Source of the DNA: Luminiphilus sp.
Lineage (GTDB): Bacteria > Pseudomonadota > Gammaproteobacteria > Pseudomonadales > Halieaceae
Assembly (NCBI GenBank): GCA_029242325.1
Contig: JAQWUD010000020.1
Location: forward strand, 40,472 to 104,471
Length of the DNA stretch: 64,000 bases
Direction of reading: 5' to 3'
Positions 28,959-38,926 of the stretch are shown here, piece by piece; positions within the stretch are counted from its first letter, which is position 1; each line of letters starts with the position of its first letter. Position numbers and translations under genes: made by a program. Under the pieces are notes generated by a model that worked only from the letters and a program-made list of their open reading frames with translations, made no database searches and was not told the DNA's origin.

Positions 28959-29618
28959 TCAACGATGGCCGTCGAGTAGCCGCGCGTTGATTAGTTCGCA
29001 CTCCGCATAAAAATCGGCTTGTTCAACCCCAAGGTAGGGCGCGCAATGCGACAGTGTTTGCAGGACGGCTTGGTGCAGGGTCTGTTGAGGCGTTTTTGAT
29101 GCGTCCGCTAATTGTTCAAAACTCATCCAGTACATCAGGGTCATCGCCATAGAGTCGGCAACATGATGAAGTCTTGCCGGATGCGATTGGATAGATACAG
29201 GCGCCAGCAGCTCGGTTGCAAGCTGCCGCCCCGCCTGGCGCTTGAGGTTCAGCAGGCGGCGCATGCCTCGATCAATCTCGGGGTAGCGTTGCATGAGGTC
29301 GGTGACATTGAGGTAAAGGAACCGATTCGAGTACATCACTTCCGTGAGCACCGTAAGAAACAGCCAGCTCCGCTCTAGCGGGTCGATGCCAGAGAAGAAC
29401 TGCTCCTCCAGAAGCGGCGCAGCCAGAACACCAGCCAGCTCTCGGTAGCAGCCATTGAAGAGCGCAGACAGGATCCCGTCTTTACCCTTGAAGTGGTAGT
29501 AAAGATTCCCCGGGCTGATGTCCAGCTCCAGTGCAATATCGCTGGCTGTCACATTACGCTCGCCCCGCTCGTTAAATAGCTGGGTCGCGGTATGCAAAAT
29601 GCGCTGAGCCGTTTTCAT
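28959..29618 (-). CDS. TetR family regulator, PhaD-like
   Basis: A 219-residue TetR protein with an N-terminal helix-turn-helix (VTASDIALELDISPGNLYYHFKGKDGIL, residues about 23-50). MKTAQRILHTATQLFNERGE and SPGNLYYHFKGK closely resemble PhaD, the activator of phasin and polyhydroxyalkanoate genes in Pseudomonas, which binds a CoA-type ligand. The neighbouring phasin gene on the same strand supports this. Its target promoter is probably that of the phasin. Confidence 0.75.
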   Translation of the reverse strand: MKTAQRILHTATQLFNERGERNVTASDIALELDISPGNLYYHFKGKDGILSALFNGCYRELAGVLAAPLLEEQFFSGIDPLERSWLFLTVLTEVMYSNRFLYLNVTDLMQRYPEIDRGMRRLLNLKRQAGRQLATELLAPVSIQSHPARLHHVADSMAMTLMYWMSFEQLADASKTPQQTLHQAVLQTLSHCAPYLGVEQADFYAECELINARLLDGHR

Positions 29619-29785
29619 TCGCCAAGTGTAACGCGATGATCAGCAATGGCCCCAGACATTTGGGTCAGCCCGATTACAGTGCCGGATACCGGTGCTACCT
29701 ATCAGGCCGGTAAGCCGCTGGGGGGGCAATTGAGAGTAATCCTCAATCAGTGGGTTATCTGAGGGCTCATCGAGGCCAGTGCCCG

Positions 29786-29810
29786 AAAAAAAGGGGAGCC
29801 TATGCTCCCC
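29786..29810 (-). terminator. Intrinsic terminator after the phasin gene
   Basis: On the minus strand GGGGAGC-ATAG-GCTCCCC is followed by seven Ts. A strong terminator 28 nt past the phasin stop, so the PhaD-like gene downstream is transcribed separately. Confidence 0.88.
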
Positions 29811-29837
29811 CTGAAAATGTCGGACCTAATGGTGGGC

Positions 29838-30320
29838 TCAGGCTGCCTTGCCGAATCTTGTTTTAAGGTCGTCAAAGCGCGACTTCGCTTTTTTCATTTG
29901 AGCTTCCAGCTTGGTGCGGTCCGCCAAGGCATCCAGCTCAAGATCCGCAAGCGCCTTTAAAGCATCTTGCTCGACGGAGGTGCCTCGCTTGATCAGCGAC
30001 TGATAGAGTGCCTCGGCTTGTCTGCGACGCTCGGTCAGGTGGCTCTGTGCCTCGTCCACTTGCTCCTGCAGGTTGGAAAATTGCTCTAGTAACTGGTCAT
30101 AGGCCTTGCCATATACGCCGAGTCCAGCAAGGAGCGCATTGCGTCCGGAATCAATAGCTTTCGGTCTTGCTCGAGTCTTTGTTTTGGCGCTTACCTTCGC
30201 CTTGGCTTTTGCGGCCGGCTTTTTCTTTGCCGGTGCTTTTCTGGTTTTAGCGGGTGCTTTTTTGGCAGCAGTTTTCTTGGCCGCTGCTTTGGGTGCTGCT
30301 TTTTTCTTGGCTTCTGCCAT
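29838..30320 (-). CDS. Phasin family protein with N-terminal histone-H1-like tail
   Basis: A 160-residue protein. Residues 1-52 are a Lys/Ala/Pro-rich tail with repeats such as KKTAAKKAPAK and APAKKKPAAKAKAK, like AlgP and the tail of PhaF. Residues about 58-158 form a phasin helix (GRNALLAGLGVYGKAYDQLLEQFSNLQEQV) and a coiled coil. Phasins coat polyhydroxyalkanoate granules, and the basic tail can bind DNA and tether granules to the nucleoid. In Pseudomonas PhaF the basic tail is C-terminal; here it is N-terminal. A strong ribosome site (AAGGAGA) precedes the ATG. Confidence 0.82.
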   Translation of the reverse strand: MAEAKKKAAPKAAAKKTAAKKAPAKTRKAPAKKKPAAKAKAKVSAKTKTRARPKAIDSGRNALLAGLGVYGKAYDQLLEQFSNLQEQVDEAQSHLTERRRQAEALYQSLIKRGTSVEQDALKALADLELDALADRTKLEAQMKKAKSRFDDLKTRFGKAA

Positions 30321-30818
30321 GGTGTCTCTCCTTGTCTGACTATCCGAAGACGGGAGAGAGTGTGGCGTCAGAATTTAGAATCCGCCCTCTAAATGCAGGA
30401 GAGGGCGTGGCAATTTTGCGCAATTTCTGACTCTGCAGAGGCGCACGGGGCGTTTTGTGCTGCACTGCTGGCGCCTGGCAGGCCGGTGAGGGACGATGTT
30501 GTGCAGACTCCGGATCAGGAGGATAACCCCAGAGTTAAACGGTTTGCCGCTGGGGCGTTTTCTCTGAATACCGGCCTTGCTCACGCAGACTGGGGTTGCT
30601 TCGCCGCTCTATCGGGCCTTCTCGCCAGCGGCGCTTTAGCCATTGAGAGAATATTACCTTTTGGCCCGAATACCGCTTTGGCGCGTAAACTAGTAAACTT
30701 CGCCGCCCTATCATAGGAGCGCGACACATTAGCGTGTCAGGTTAAAGGCCTGCATTGGTGTGAGTCTCGGACGACTCATCTTGAAGGCCGCCATCAGCGC
30801 CCTCACATCCAAATTGCC
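30321..30818. other. Intergenic region without a confident gene
   Basis: About 500 bp between the phasin and the efflux operon. A 107-codon plus frame (30393-30716) and shorter opposed frames exist but show no domain, signal or ribosome site. The region should hold the phasin promoter and the efflux operon promoter; no clear hexamers or operators stand out. Confidence 0.4.
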
Positions 30819-32033
30819 ATGGAGAGCAATAGTTCGATCATGACTGATATCCCTGTCAAAGTGAGTCGTTACTCCCGCCGCCAGTTGTTCGGGTCGGCGG
30901 CGTTCACCATACTGGGCTTGGCAGTATGCTTTCTCATTCTGGTAGGAAAGCCGGCTACTCAACCGACGCAATATCCAGAGCCGCGCAGGCCATTGGTCGA
31001 TGTGATCGTAGCTGCACCTTCTGAACACAGCATTTCAGTTCGTACTCAGGGTACCGTAGAGCCCGTGCGTCGAGTGGGTCTGGTTGCGCAGGTGAGCGGT
31101 AAGGTGGAATCAGTCAGTGAACTATTCCTAGACGGCCGCTTTTTTAATGCAGGCGACGTGTTACTGGAGCTTGAAAAGGCCGATTATGAATTTGCCATTG
31201 CCAGGGCGCGCGCGCAGGAGGCGGCGGCGGTCCAGCGCGTGGCAGAGGAGCGGGGCAGAAATCTGCAAGCCCAGAGGGAGTGGCGTGATTTAGGCACCAG
31301 TGAGGCCAACGACCTGTTTCTGCGTAAGCCGCAGCTGCGCGCTGCAGAAGCCGCGCTCTTAGCCGCTCAGGCTGATGTGGCAGCGGCCGAGCTGGCATTG
31401 GAGCGGACTAGGGTTCGCGCCCCGTTCGACGGACGTCTGGAAAATAAATTAGTAGACCTCGGGCAGTATGTGGCACCCGGCACGGCGTTGGCGCAAATTT
31501 ACGCAACGGACCGTGTTGAGGTGCATCTGCCGATTAGCGACTCTCAGCTGGCATTGTTAGAACTCCCACTGTTTGAAACCGCCGCGTCCAGCTACCCTGA
31601 GGTAGTGCTGAGTGCCCGCTTTGGTGGAGAGCGGTGGCGTTGGCAGGGCCAAATTGCACGTGTTGAAGCGAGCATTGATCGTGATAGCCGGGTCACATTT
31701 GCCATCGCTGAGGTCAACAACCCGTTTGGTGACAGCAACTCAGAACGACCTCCCTTGACGCCTGGATTGTTTGTTGAGGCCACGATAGCCGGTAAGCCGA
31801 TACAGCAATCTGTTGAACTGCCGGCTACCGCATTGCGCGGCGACAACACCGTGCTATTGGTCAACGAGGATACCCGCCTGGAGCGATTTCCCGTTGAATT
31901 GATTCGACGAGCACGGGATCGTGTCTGGGTGCGTGGCATCGCGCCAGGCAGCAACGTGGTTGCCGAGCAAAGCAGCTTGCTCTCAGCGGGAGCGGCCATC
32001 GAAGTCGCCAGCGTGAGGAAGGACAATGGCTGA
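30819..32033 (+). CDS. RND efflux membrane-fusion (adaptor) protein
   Basis: A 404-residue HlyD/AcrA-type adaptor. One N-terminal transmembrane segment (AAFTILGLAVCFLILVG, about 28-45), a split lipoyl domain (VRTQGTVEPVRRVGLVAQVSGKV ... TRVRAPFDGRLENKLVDLGQYV), a coiled-coil hairpin of alanine-rich helices between them, and a beta-barrel domain. It bridges the inner-membrane pump to an outer-membrane channel. ATG 30819 or ATG 30840 may be the start. It overlaps the pump gene by 8 bp. No outer-membrane factor gene lies in the window. Confidence 0.9.
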   Translation: MESNSSIMTDIPVKVSRYSRRQLFGSAAFTILGLAVCFLILVGKPATQPTQYPEPRRPLVDVIVAAPSEHSISVRTQGTVEPVRRVGLVAQVSGKVESVSELFLDGRFFNAGDVLLELEKADYEFAIARARAQEAAAVQRVAEERGRNLQAQREWRDLGTSEANDLFLRKPQLRAAEAALLAAQADVAAAELALERTRVRAPFDGRLENKLVDLGQYVAPGTALAQIYATDRVEVHLPISDSQLALLELPLFETAASSYPEVVLSARFGGERWRWQGQIARVEASIDRDSRVTFAIAEVNNPFGDSNSERPPLTPGLFVEATIAGKPIQQSVELPATALRGDNTVLLVNEDTRLERFPVELIRRARDRVWVRGIAPGSNVVAEQSSLLSAGAAIEVASVRKDNG

Positions 32034-35000
32034 TAAGCCGGGTCTCCTAGGCTGGTTTATCTCCAATCCCATCGCCGCCAATCTGTTGATGGTGGTACTG
32101 GTTGTCGGCGGTCTTTACAATATTCCTGGCCTCAACAAGCAGTTTTTCCCCACTCCGGTGATCGATCGAGTCAGTATTTCCATGCCTTTCCCGGGCGCGA
32201 GCCCGCGGGAGGTTGAGGAGCAGATTTGTGTCCGAATTGAGGAAGCGATACACGATCTGGACGGCATCAAAGAGATCCGCTCTACGGCATCTGAAGGGAT
32301 GGGGCACGTTGTTGTCGAGGCGCTGACCGGATATCCCACCCAACGGCTGACCAACGAGATCAAAACGCGGGTCGATGCGGTCACGACGTTCCCCACCGAT
32401 GCCGAGAGGCCGGTAGTGACAGAGCTCATTTACCGGCACCTACTCGGTGTAGTGCAGTTGGCTGGGGATTTGGATGAGTGGGAGCTCAAGGAACTGGGCG
32501 AGACGCTTCGCGACGATCTAGCCCGCCAGCCCTGGATATCAGTAGTCGATCTGGTGCTGCCGCGAAGGTATGAGGTATCGATCAATGTCTCCGAGATGGA
32601 TCTTCGGCGCCACAATCTGTCGTTCGATGACGTCGTTCGCGCTATTCAGTCCACGTCTCTCAATCTACCTGCGGGGGCAATCAAGGGACGGGACGGCGAT
32701 ATTCGGGTGCAGGCCCGAGGACAGGCGTACCATCGCGAGGATTTTGAGCAGATAGTACTACTAACTGCTCGGGACGGGACGCAAATCTACCTGGGTGAGG
32801 TTGCCACGATTGATGATGGCTTCGAGGACGTCGACAGGATCAGTCGATTCGACGGCATGCCAGGCCACGGTCTCTATGCCTATGTCACGACCAATCCTGA
32901 CGTCGTGCAATCTTCCCGGGTGATTACCGAGTGGGTCACTGAGCAAACTCGTAGCTTGCCACAGGGCGCGACGCTGTCGTTCTGGCGGGACGCGGCGGTG
33001 CCCTTCAAAGGACGGGTCGAGACGCTGTTGAAGAATGGCTTGGGCGGTTTGTTACTGGTTTTTCTGGTGCTTGTCTTGTTTTTGAGACCTGCAGTAGCCG
33101 TGTGGGTGTCCCTCGGCATTGCGGTCGCTTTCTTAGGTGCGTTCTTCCTGCTTCCTTACACCGGGGTAGGGCTCAACATGATCTCGCTGTTCGCCTTTCT
33201 TTTGGTGCTCGGCATTGTTGTAGATGATGCGATCATTGTTGGCGAATCGATACATACGGCGCAGACCAAAAGCGGAAACGGAGAGGGCGCAGCTTTCTCG
33301 GGTGTCAGAGAAGTATTCAAGCCCGTTCTCTTTGCAGTGATCAGCACAATGGTGTTCTTTGCCCCCATGATGTTCATGCCTGGCGAATGGGCGCATGCAG
33401 CCAAAGGTATTCCTATCGTCGTGCTGCTGGTACTGCTTTTTTCTCTGATCGAATGTCTGTGGATACTGCCTGCGCACCTCTCGAGCCTTGGTCCAGAAAA
33501 GCCGGCAACACAGCCACTACTGAGGCGTCTTGAGGGCTGGCGGAATCGCTGCGCTACCGGTTTGATGACCTTTGCCAGAGACCGTTACCGGCCGTTTCTC
33601 CGTTGGGCGCTCCAGCATCATTTGCTGGTGGCCGGCTTTTTTCTCGTAATGCTCAGCCTGAGCCTGTCCGTTTACGGAGGGGGATGGTTACGTTCAGCCT
33701 TCTTCCCCCGTATTAACTCGGATTTTGTTGAAGCGAAGATCACCATGCCCGAGGGTGGTTCTTTCGCCCAGTCCGAGCTAGTGATGCAACGCGTGGTCGA
33801 TGCTGCGGAAGCGTTGAAGGCGCAATGGAATGACCGTCCAGAATACGAGGATTTGCCCGCCATCGGCAGCATTCTGGGTCGGGCCGATGAGAACGATGTC
33901 GAAGTTGTGATTCAGACGATCTCTGAAGGGGTGGATACCGAAGCCTTTGCAACGCAATTGCGCTCAGACGCTGGTGCACTCAGTGAAGCGAAGGAGGTTC
34001 GGATGGACTACACCATTCGCGATCCCGGTAAACCCATACGACTCGTGCTGGCTTCTCGTAAAGTCGAGGAGCTTGAGGCAATGGCAGCGGACGTTCGGGC
34101 AGCGTTGCTGTCTTATCCCGGTGTGTTTGATGTGTCGGACAGCTTTGATAGTCCCCGTGACGAGCTTGTTCTGGAGCTCAAGCCTGCCGCGGAAACGTTG
34201 GGAGTCAGCCTTGCCGATGTTGCGCGCCAAGTGAGGCAAGCGTTTTACGGCGCCGAGGCGCAACGAATCCCCCGCGCACGCGAAGATGTCAAAGTGATGG
34301 TGCGGTATCCCGAGGCGGAGCGATTGGCAATTGCTAATCTCAACGACATGTATATCCGCACACCCGGCGGGGGAGAAGTGCCCTTCGAGGCCGTGGCATC
34401 GTATCGTGTTGAGCCCGGTTATCAAAAATTGGAGCGGCTCGATCGTCTGGGCACGCTGGAGGTCGAAGCCGATGTGGAGGCTGAAGGTCCACCACCTCAT
34501 GCCATCGTGCAGTCGGTCTTTCGAGAATATTTACCCAAGTGGCAGCAGCAGTACCCCGATCTGGTGGTCAATCTAGATGGGGAGCTTCAGGAAGAAATCG
34601 AGTTTCGTGAGGCGACGATTCGTCTGATGATGCTCGCCATGATGGTGATTTATGCGCTGATGGCGGTTGCTTTCCGCTCGTACTGGCAGCCCGTGCTGAT
34701 TCTGACGGCGGTGCCTTTCGGTCTCATGGGTGCCATCTTTGGTCACATGTTGTTGGGATGGCAGGTCAGTATGTTTTCTATCATGGGCGTGACCGCCTGC
34801 GCGGGCGTTGTGGTGAATGACAACCTCGTTTTGATTGATAGGATCAACCGTTTGCGTGAAGAGGGCCATGATGTGGTGGCCGCCTTGCTGCAGGCGGGAG
34901 AGGATCGATTTCGGCCCATTATTCTGACCTCACTGACCACCTTTGTGGGGCTTTTACCCATTATGTCGGAGACCAGCGTTCAGGCGCAGTTCCTCATTCC

Positions 35001-35145
35001 CATGGTGACATCTCTGGCTTTTGGGGTTTTGTTTGCCACGGGCGTGACACTGTTACTGGTGCCTGCGCTGTATTTAATTGCCGAAGACGCTCAGGCGGTG
35101 CGATGGGGACGGGCAGTGAGCGAGTTGCCGACTGCGACGGGTTAG
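32026..35145 (+). CDS. RND efflux pump, AcrB/HAE1-like inner-membrane permease
   Basis: A 1039-residue RND transporter with twelve transmembrane helices and two large periplasmic loops. The proton-relay aspartates are D400 and D401 (GIVVDDAIIVGE), and the second-half counterpart ACAGVVVNDNLVLIDRINR is present. The N-terminus (ISNPIAANLLMVVLVVGGLYNI) is typical of efflux RND pumps. The exported substrate is unknown. It is coupled to the upstream adaptor gene. Confidence 0.93.
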   Translation: MADKPGLLGWFISNPIAANLLMVVLVVGGLYNIPGLNKQFFPTPVIDRVSISMPFPGASPREVEEQICVRIEEAIHDLDGIKEIRSTASEGMGHVVVEALTGYPTQRLTNEIKTRVDAVTTFPTDAERPVVTELIYRHLLGVVQLAGDLDEWELKELGETLRDDLARQPWISVVDLVLPRRYEVSINVSEMDLRRHNLSFDDVVRAIQSTSLNLPAGAIKGRDGDIRVQARGQAYHREDFEQIVLLTARDGTQIYLGEVATIDDGFEDVDRISRFDGMPGHGLYAYVTTNPDVVQSSRVITEWVTEQTRSLPQGATLSFWRDAAVPFKGRVETLLKNGLGGLLLVFLVLVLFLRPAVAVWVSLGIAVAFLGAFFLLPYTGVGLNMISLFAFLLVLGIVVDDAIIVGESIHTAQTKSGNGEGAAFSGVREVFKPVLFAVISTMVFFAPMMFMPGEWAHAAKGIPIVVLLVLLFSLIECLWILPAHLSSLGPEKPATQPLLRRLEGWRNRCATGLMTFARDRYRPFLRWALQHHLLVAGFFLVMLSLSLSVYGGGWLRSAFFPRINSDFVEAKITMPEGGSFAQSELVMQRVVDAAEALKAQWNDRPEYEDLPAIGSILGRADENDVEVVIQTISEGVDTEAFATQLRSDAGALSEAKEVRMDYTIRDPGKPIRLVLASRKVEELEAMAADVRAALLSYPGVFDVSDSFDSPRDELVLELKPAAETLGVSLADVARQVRQAFYGAEAQRIPRAREDVKVMVRYPEAERLAIANLNDMYIRTPGGGEVPFEAVASYRVEPGYQKLERLDRLGTLEVEADVEAEGPPPHAIVQSVFREYLPKWQQQYPDLVVNLDGELQEEIEFREATIRLMMLAMMVIYALMAVAFRSYWQPVLILTAVPFGLMGAIFGHMLLGWQVSMFSIMGVTACAGVVVNDNLVLIDRINRLREEGHDVVAALLQAGEDRFRPIILTSLTTFVGLLPIMSETSVQAQFLIPMVTSLAFGVLFATGVTLLLVPALYLIAEDAQAVRWGRAVSELPTATG

Positions 35146-35338
35146 TCCTCCGTGTCAGTTCATATCGCGGTCAACGGGGTGGCCCGCATAGGCACCTAAG
35201 ATACCAGCCGAACATCATGCCGCAGCGTGTGTGGGCGTTGCCGTAACCAGATGGTTCAATTGGTGGTGCCAAAGGCGCCGGTTGCCGCTAGAACAGCCGC
35301 CCGGTTGCCCGCTGAGCAGTTTCAAACCACAGCGTTTC

Positions 35339-36901
35339 TCAAAGGGGTCTGGGACCTGCGGCGATGATCGCATCACTGACGTCAAAATTGGCGATATTTT
35401 CCATGAACAAGGTTGCCAGCTGCCCCGCCTGCGCCTCGTAAGCTGCATCGTCACCCCACCCTCCCTTGGGGTCGACGTACTGCTGATCGACGCCTGGAAT
35501 GGTGGTTGGGAAGACGAGATTCAGGCTATCGATGTGTCGAGTGTCAGCGCCCACGAGCATACCTTCTTGCGCCGCCTTCACCACTGCACGCGTTACAGGA
35601 ATGGGGAAGCGCGAGCCGGTGCCCCCAGGCGCGCCAGAGCCACCAGTCCAACCGGTGTTGATCAGGTATACCTGGCTGTCAAAGTCTTCAATGCGCTTGA
35701 TCAGTAGTTCGGCATAATCTCCCGCCGGGCGCGGCATAAATGGCGCTCCAAAGCAGGTGGAGAACGTCGGATTGATGCCAGCCGCGGCACCGACTTCAGT
35801 CGAGCCTACTCGTGCCGTGTATCCCGAAAGAAAGTGAAAAGCCGCAGCCTCCTTTGACAAAATGGAGATGGGCGGCAGCACCCCAAATACATCGCAGGTC
35901 AAGAAGATGACGCATTTTGGCTCACCACCTGCGTTCGTCGCAGAGCGCTTTTCAACATGCTCAAGGGGATAGCAGCAGCGACCATTTTCCGTCAGGGTCG
36001 TATCCGAGTAGTCAGCCTTGCCTTGCCCATCGAGTGCGACATTTTCAATGATGGCGCCAGTCCGAATGGCATCCCATATGACGGGCTCATTCTTTTGGCT
36101 TAAATCGATTGTCTTGGCGTAGCACCCGCCCTCAATATTGAATACCGATCCTTTCGACCAACCGTGTTCGTCGTCTCCGATAAGGTACCGCTCTGGATCA
36201 GCGGAGAGGGTGGTCTTGCCCGTGCCGGATAAGCCGAAGAAGAGAGTGGTTCCGCTATCCTCGCCGATATTGGCTGAGCAATGCATGGGCATGACATCTT
36301 TTTCCGGCAGCAAGAAGTTCTGCACGGAAAACATCGCCTTTTTCATTTCGCCGGCATAACGCATACCGGCAATGAGCACCTTTCGTTGGCCAAAATGAAT
36401 GATGACGGTAGCGTCGGACTGAGTGCCGTCTCGCTCTGGGTCACAGACGAAATCTGCCACGTTCAGTATCTTCCACTCGGGCTTGTGAGCGGGGTTATAG
36501 GCATCGGGACGAATGAACATGTTGCGACCGAACAATGATTGCCAGGCCGTCGCAGTGATCACCTTCACCGGCAGATAGTGATCATTGTGCTCGCCGACAT
36601 GGAGGTGCTGCACCCAGCTGTCAGATTCGCTTGCGTACGACTTCACGCGCTCCCAAAGCGCATTAAACCGATCCTCGTCAAAGGGACGATTTACGCCGCC
36701 CCAGTCGATAGCGTCCTCGCTTGAAGGCTCTCTCACAACAAAGCGATCAGCGGGTGAGCGGCCTGTGCGCGCGCCAGTTTCTACACGAAACGCGCCCGTG
36801 TCAGAGAGCACGCCTTCGTTCCGCGTGAGCGCCATATCAATCAAATCAGGTGCTGATAAATCACTGTAAACAGTGGAGTTGGCAGGTACTGCGTCGGTCA
36901 T
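35339..36901 (-). CDS. pckA: Phosphoenolpyruvate carboxykinase (ATP)
   Basis: A 520-residue ATP-dependent PEP carboxykinase that turns oxaloacetate into PEP for gluconeogenesis. The P-loop is [18 protein letters not shown], followed by [23 protein letters not shown] with metal-binding residues; [14 protein letters not shown] is the kinase-2 region. It lies 118 nt downstream of hslO on the same strand, a conserved pairing. Gluconeogenesis fits growth on the acids from the catabolic cluster. Confidence 0.97.
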   Translation of the reverse strand: MTDAVPANSTVYSDLSAPDLIDMALTRNEGVLSDTGAFRVETGARTGRSPADRFVVREPSSEDAIDWGGVNRPFDEDRFNALWERVKSYASESDSWVQHLHVGEHNDHYLPVKVITATAWQSLFGRNMFIRPDAYNPAHKPEWKILNVADFVCDPERDGTQSDATVIIHFGQRKVLIAGMRYAGEMKKAMFSVQNFLLPEKDVMPMHCSANIGEDSGTTLFFGLSGTGKTTLSADPERYLIGDDEHGWSKGSVFNIEGGCYAKTIDLSQKNEPVIWDAIRTGAIIENVALDGQGKADYSDTTLTENGRCCYPLEHVEKRSATNAGGEPKCVIFLTCDVFGVLPPISILSKEAAAFHFLSGYTARVGSTEVGAAAGINPTFSTCFGAPFMPRPAGDYAELLIKRIEDFDSQVYLINTGWTGGSGAPGGTGSRFPIPVTRAVVKAAQEGMLVGADTRHIDSLNLVFPTTIPGVDQQYVDPKGGWGDDAAYEAQAGQLATLFMENIANFDVSDAIIAAGPRPL

Positions 36902-37019
36902 ATTATTTTCCGTGCTGAGTGCAACTGCGGTTTCGGGCCGCTCAAATTTATTGTTTAAAAGGCGAGCAAAGGGTGTCTTGTTGTCGCCATTTTTTCACCA
37001 TCCTTCTACTCACTATCGC

Positions 37020-37883
37020 TTAGTGGAGTGTTCTTGTATCGCTTTCTTTATCGAGCGCGCTCTGGCCAAACCGATATACGGCGCCACAGAGTTCGCAAGT
37101 TAGTGCAATCTCGCCCAACTCAGCAATTATTTCATCCCTATCGGACTGTGCTAGCAGGGCGATGGTGTCTGCGCTTCGCTCCTGACTGCACCGACATTTA
37201 AACAAAATGGGTGCGGGTGGGTACAGCTTTACGGTTTCCTCATGATAGAGCTTGAATAACAGCTCTTCTGGCGATAGGGCCAATAGCTCTTTTATGCTTG
37301 TGGTTTCGGCCAGCACACATAAAGTGGACCAGTGCTCTTCGCGCGCAGCGCCGTCGTTTAATTGGGCGGGCAGTTGCTGCAGCATGAGCCCTGCGCTGAT
37401 ATCCCCGTCCGACCCTAGCCAGAACCGGGCGCCTAACTGCTCACTTTGGGCAAAATAGCTATCAAGCGAGACCGCCAGAGACCGACCTTCTAGGGCGATG
37501 ATTCCCTGATATCGTTGTCCCAACTCCCTCTCGATCGTCAAAGCGAGTTGTCCATTTTGCAGCAGCGTCATGGGGTCGACAGCGGATGCGCTGAGATCAC
37601 CTTGTGCAATGCCGCGAATGTGCCGTTCGCTGGAGCATTCCACCATCACGAGCGAAAGCGCCGCTTCACTGCGAGCCTGTAAAATAATTCTGCCCGTGTA
37701 CTTGAGATTGTTGCTAATCAAAACTGCGGCAGCAGCGAATTCCCCCAGCAAGCGCCTGACGCTATGGCTGTAGGTTTGTGTGTCGAGCAATTCACTGAGA
37801 GCCGGTCCGAGCCTGACCGATTCGCCACGGACGTCGGCCTGTTCGAATAAGAATCTCTGGCTCGCATCCAAGTTTCGGGTCAT
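37020..37883 (-). CDS. hslO: Redox-regulated chaperone Hsp33
   Basis: A 287-residue Hsp33. The C-terminal zinc-switch cysteines are present as CRC (FKCRCSQER) and CELC (TCELCGAVYRF), spaced as in the family. The N-terminal domain holds RFLFEQADVRGESVRL. Oxidation releases zinc and activates the holdase. It is upstream of pckA as in E. coli and Pseudomonas. Confidence 0.96.
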   Translation of the reverse strand: MTRNLDASQRFLFEQADVRGESVRLGPALSELLDTQTYSHSVRRLLGEFAAAAVLISNNLKYTGRIILQARSEAALSLVMVECSSERHIRGIAQGDLSASAVDPMTLLQNGQLALTIERELGQRYQGIIALEGRSLAVSLDSYFAQSEQLGARFWLGSDGDISAGLMLQQLPAQLNDGAAREEHWSTLCVLAETTSIKELLALSPEELLFKLYHEETVKLYPPAPILFKCRCSQERSADTIALLAQSDRDEIIAELGEIALTCELCGAVYRFGQSALDKESDTRTLH

Positions 37884-37953
37884 TTCTTGATCACGTCGGG
37901 CGCGGGGGGTGTAGGATAGCGGGAACGAGGCCGCTCTCCAAATCGGTGCTGAT

Positions 37954-38235
37954 ATGTCCGATATTCACCTGTCCAGACCTCATCGGCTCGATGGCCCCGC
38001 CCGTGAAGCGGCTCTCGAGGCATTGTGTGAGTACTTGCAGAGTGCGCTGAGTGCGACCGTAGAACGGCGCGAGGAGCGGCTTTTATTTAGCGGCAGGGGA
38101 TACTCTGGCAAGCTGTCGGTGGGGGAAGCCAAGGTGGAAGGCTCAGTAAAATTAGGAATGTTGGTGCGCCCAATGAAGGGCGCCATTACGCGCGAAATTG
38201 AGTGCGCGTTAGATGAGTATTTGCAGGACAGTTGA
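37954..38235 (+). CDS. Polyhydroxyalkanoic acid system family protein
   Basis: A 93-residue protein of the PHA_gran_rgn family: SDIHLSRPHRLDGPAREAALEALCEYL at the start and the closing VKLGMLVRPMKGAITREIECALDEYL are characteristic. Family members are often encoded near phasins or polyhydroxyalkanoate genes; function is undefined. It lies divergent from hslO and is 16 nt from the convergent rpsT. The phasin and PhaD-like genes are 8 kb away. Confidence 0.82.
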   Translation: MSDIHLSRPHRLDGPAREAALEALCEYLQSALSATVERREERLLFSGRGYSGKLSVGEAKVEGSVKLGMLVRPMKGAITREIECALDEYLQDS

Positions 38236-38251
38236 CCCTGTAGGGCCGGTA

Positions 38252-38518
38252 CTAGCTTGCAAGCGCCTTGACACGGGCGTTTAGGCGACTCTTGTGTCGA
38301 GCAGCCTTGTTTTTCTTGATGATGCCGCGGTTTGCCATGCGATCTATTACGGGGACCGCAGAGTCGTAAGCGGCCCGCGCCTCATCCGTGTTGCCGGTAT
38401 CCACAGCCGCCAATACCTGCTTGATTTTGGTTCGAACCAGCGACCGAAGGCTCGCGTTGTGCGCGCGACGCTTGTCGTTTTGTCGTGCTCGTTTTCTTGC
38501 TTGGGGTGAATTCGCCAC
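38252..38518 (-). CDS. rpsT: Ribosomal protein S20
   Basis: A basic 88-residue protein ([22 protein letters not shown] at the start, [18 protein letters not shown] near the end), matching bacterial S20. No ATG is available. GTG at 38518 lies 7 nt after GGAG and gives an MANS start like the E. coli protein; the adjacent TTG at 38521 is the alternative. A weak start codon is also found in E. coli rpsT (UUG), where it takes part in autoregulation. Confidence 0.96.
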   Translation of the reverse strand: MANSPQARKRARQNDKRRAHNASLRSLVRTKIKQVLAAVDTGNTDEARAAYDSAVPVIDRMANRGIIKKNKAARHKSRLNARVKALAS

Positions 38519-38625
38519 CAATGTGCTCCGTCAGGATCAAAAAAGGTCGCGAATCATCTGAGATCCGGGATTCATTGTCAACCTGCTACCCCAATGAGGT
38601 GACGTGTTTGCGGGGTTTTACCTTT

Positions 38626-38856
38626 TTACCAGCCCCACCAGATCAATATCCACCCCAATACCGCTGATGCGAGGGCCGAGCCCGCTTTATCTAGCCGAAA
38701 CAGCGCGTAGGCGTATCCCAGCGGGGGGAACAGCAGTGCGCACATTCCCCAAGCATATTCTTCGTTCCACGAGGCGATCAATAACAAGACCCAACTGACC
38801 GCCAGTGAGGCTGCACCGAGGGTCATCAAAAACGAACTGGAAGCTTCCATTTCCAC
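38626..38856 (-). CDS. Small membrane protein of unknown function
   Basis: A 76-residue frame with three hydrophobic stretches (residues about 7-27, 33-53 and 57-75, the last GSALASAVLGWILIWWGW) and one charged loop. It looks like a small inner-membrane protein. I do not recognise the family. It lies upstream of rpsT on the same strand and divergent from the acyltransferase-like gene; opposed frames are less convincing. Confidence 0.5.
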   Translation of the reverse strand: MEMEASSSFLMTLGAASLAVSWVLLLIASWNEEYAWGMCALLFPPLGYAYALFRLDKAGSALASAVLGWILIWWGW

Positions 38857-38926
38857 TCTCTGACAGGTAGGTTGCGCTCGGGTGCGCAGGGTACCAGAAA
38901 CACCCTGTCAGCGGCACAATAGCTGA

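Noticed and set aside
30393..30716. 107-codon frame upstream of the efflux operon
   Set aside because: No ribosome site, no domain, no coupling; kept only as a note in the intergenic entry.
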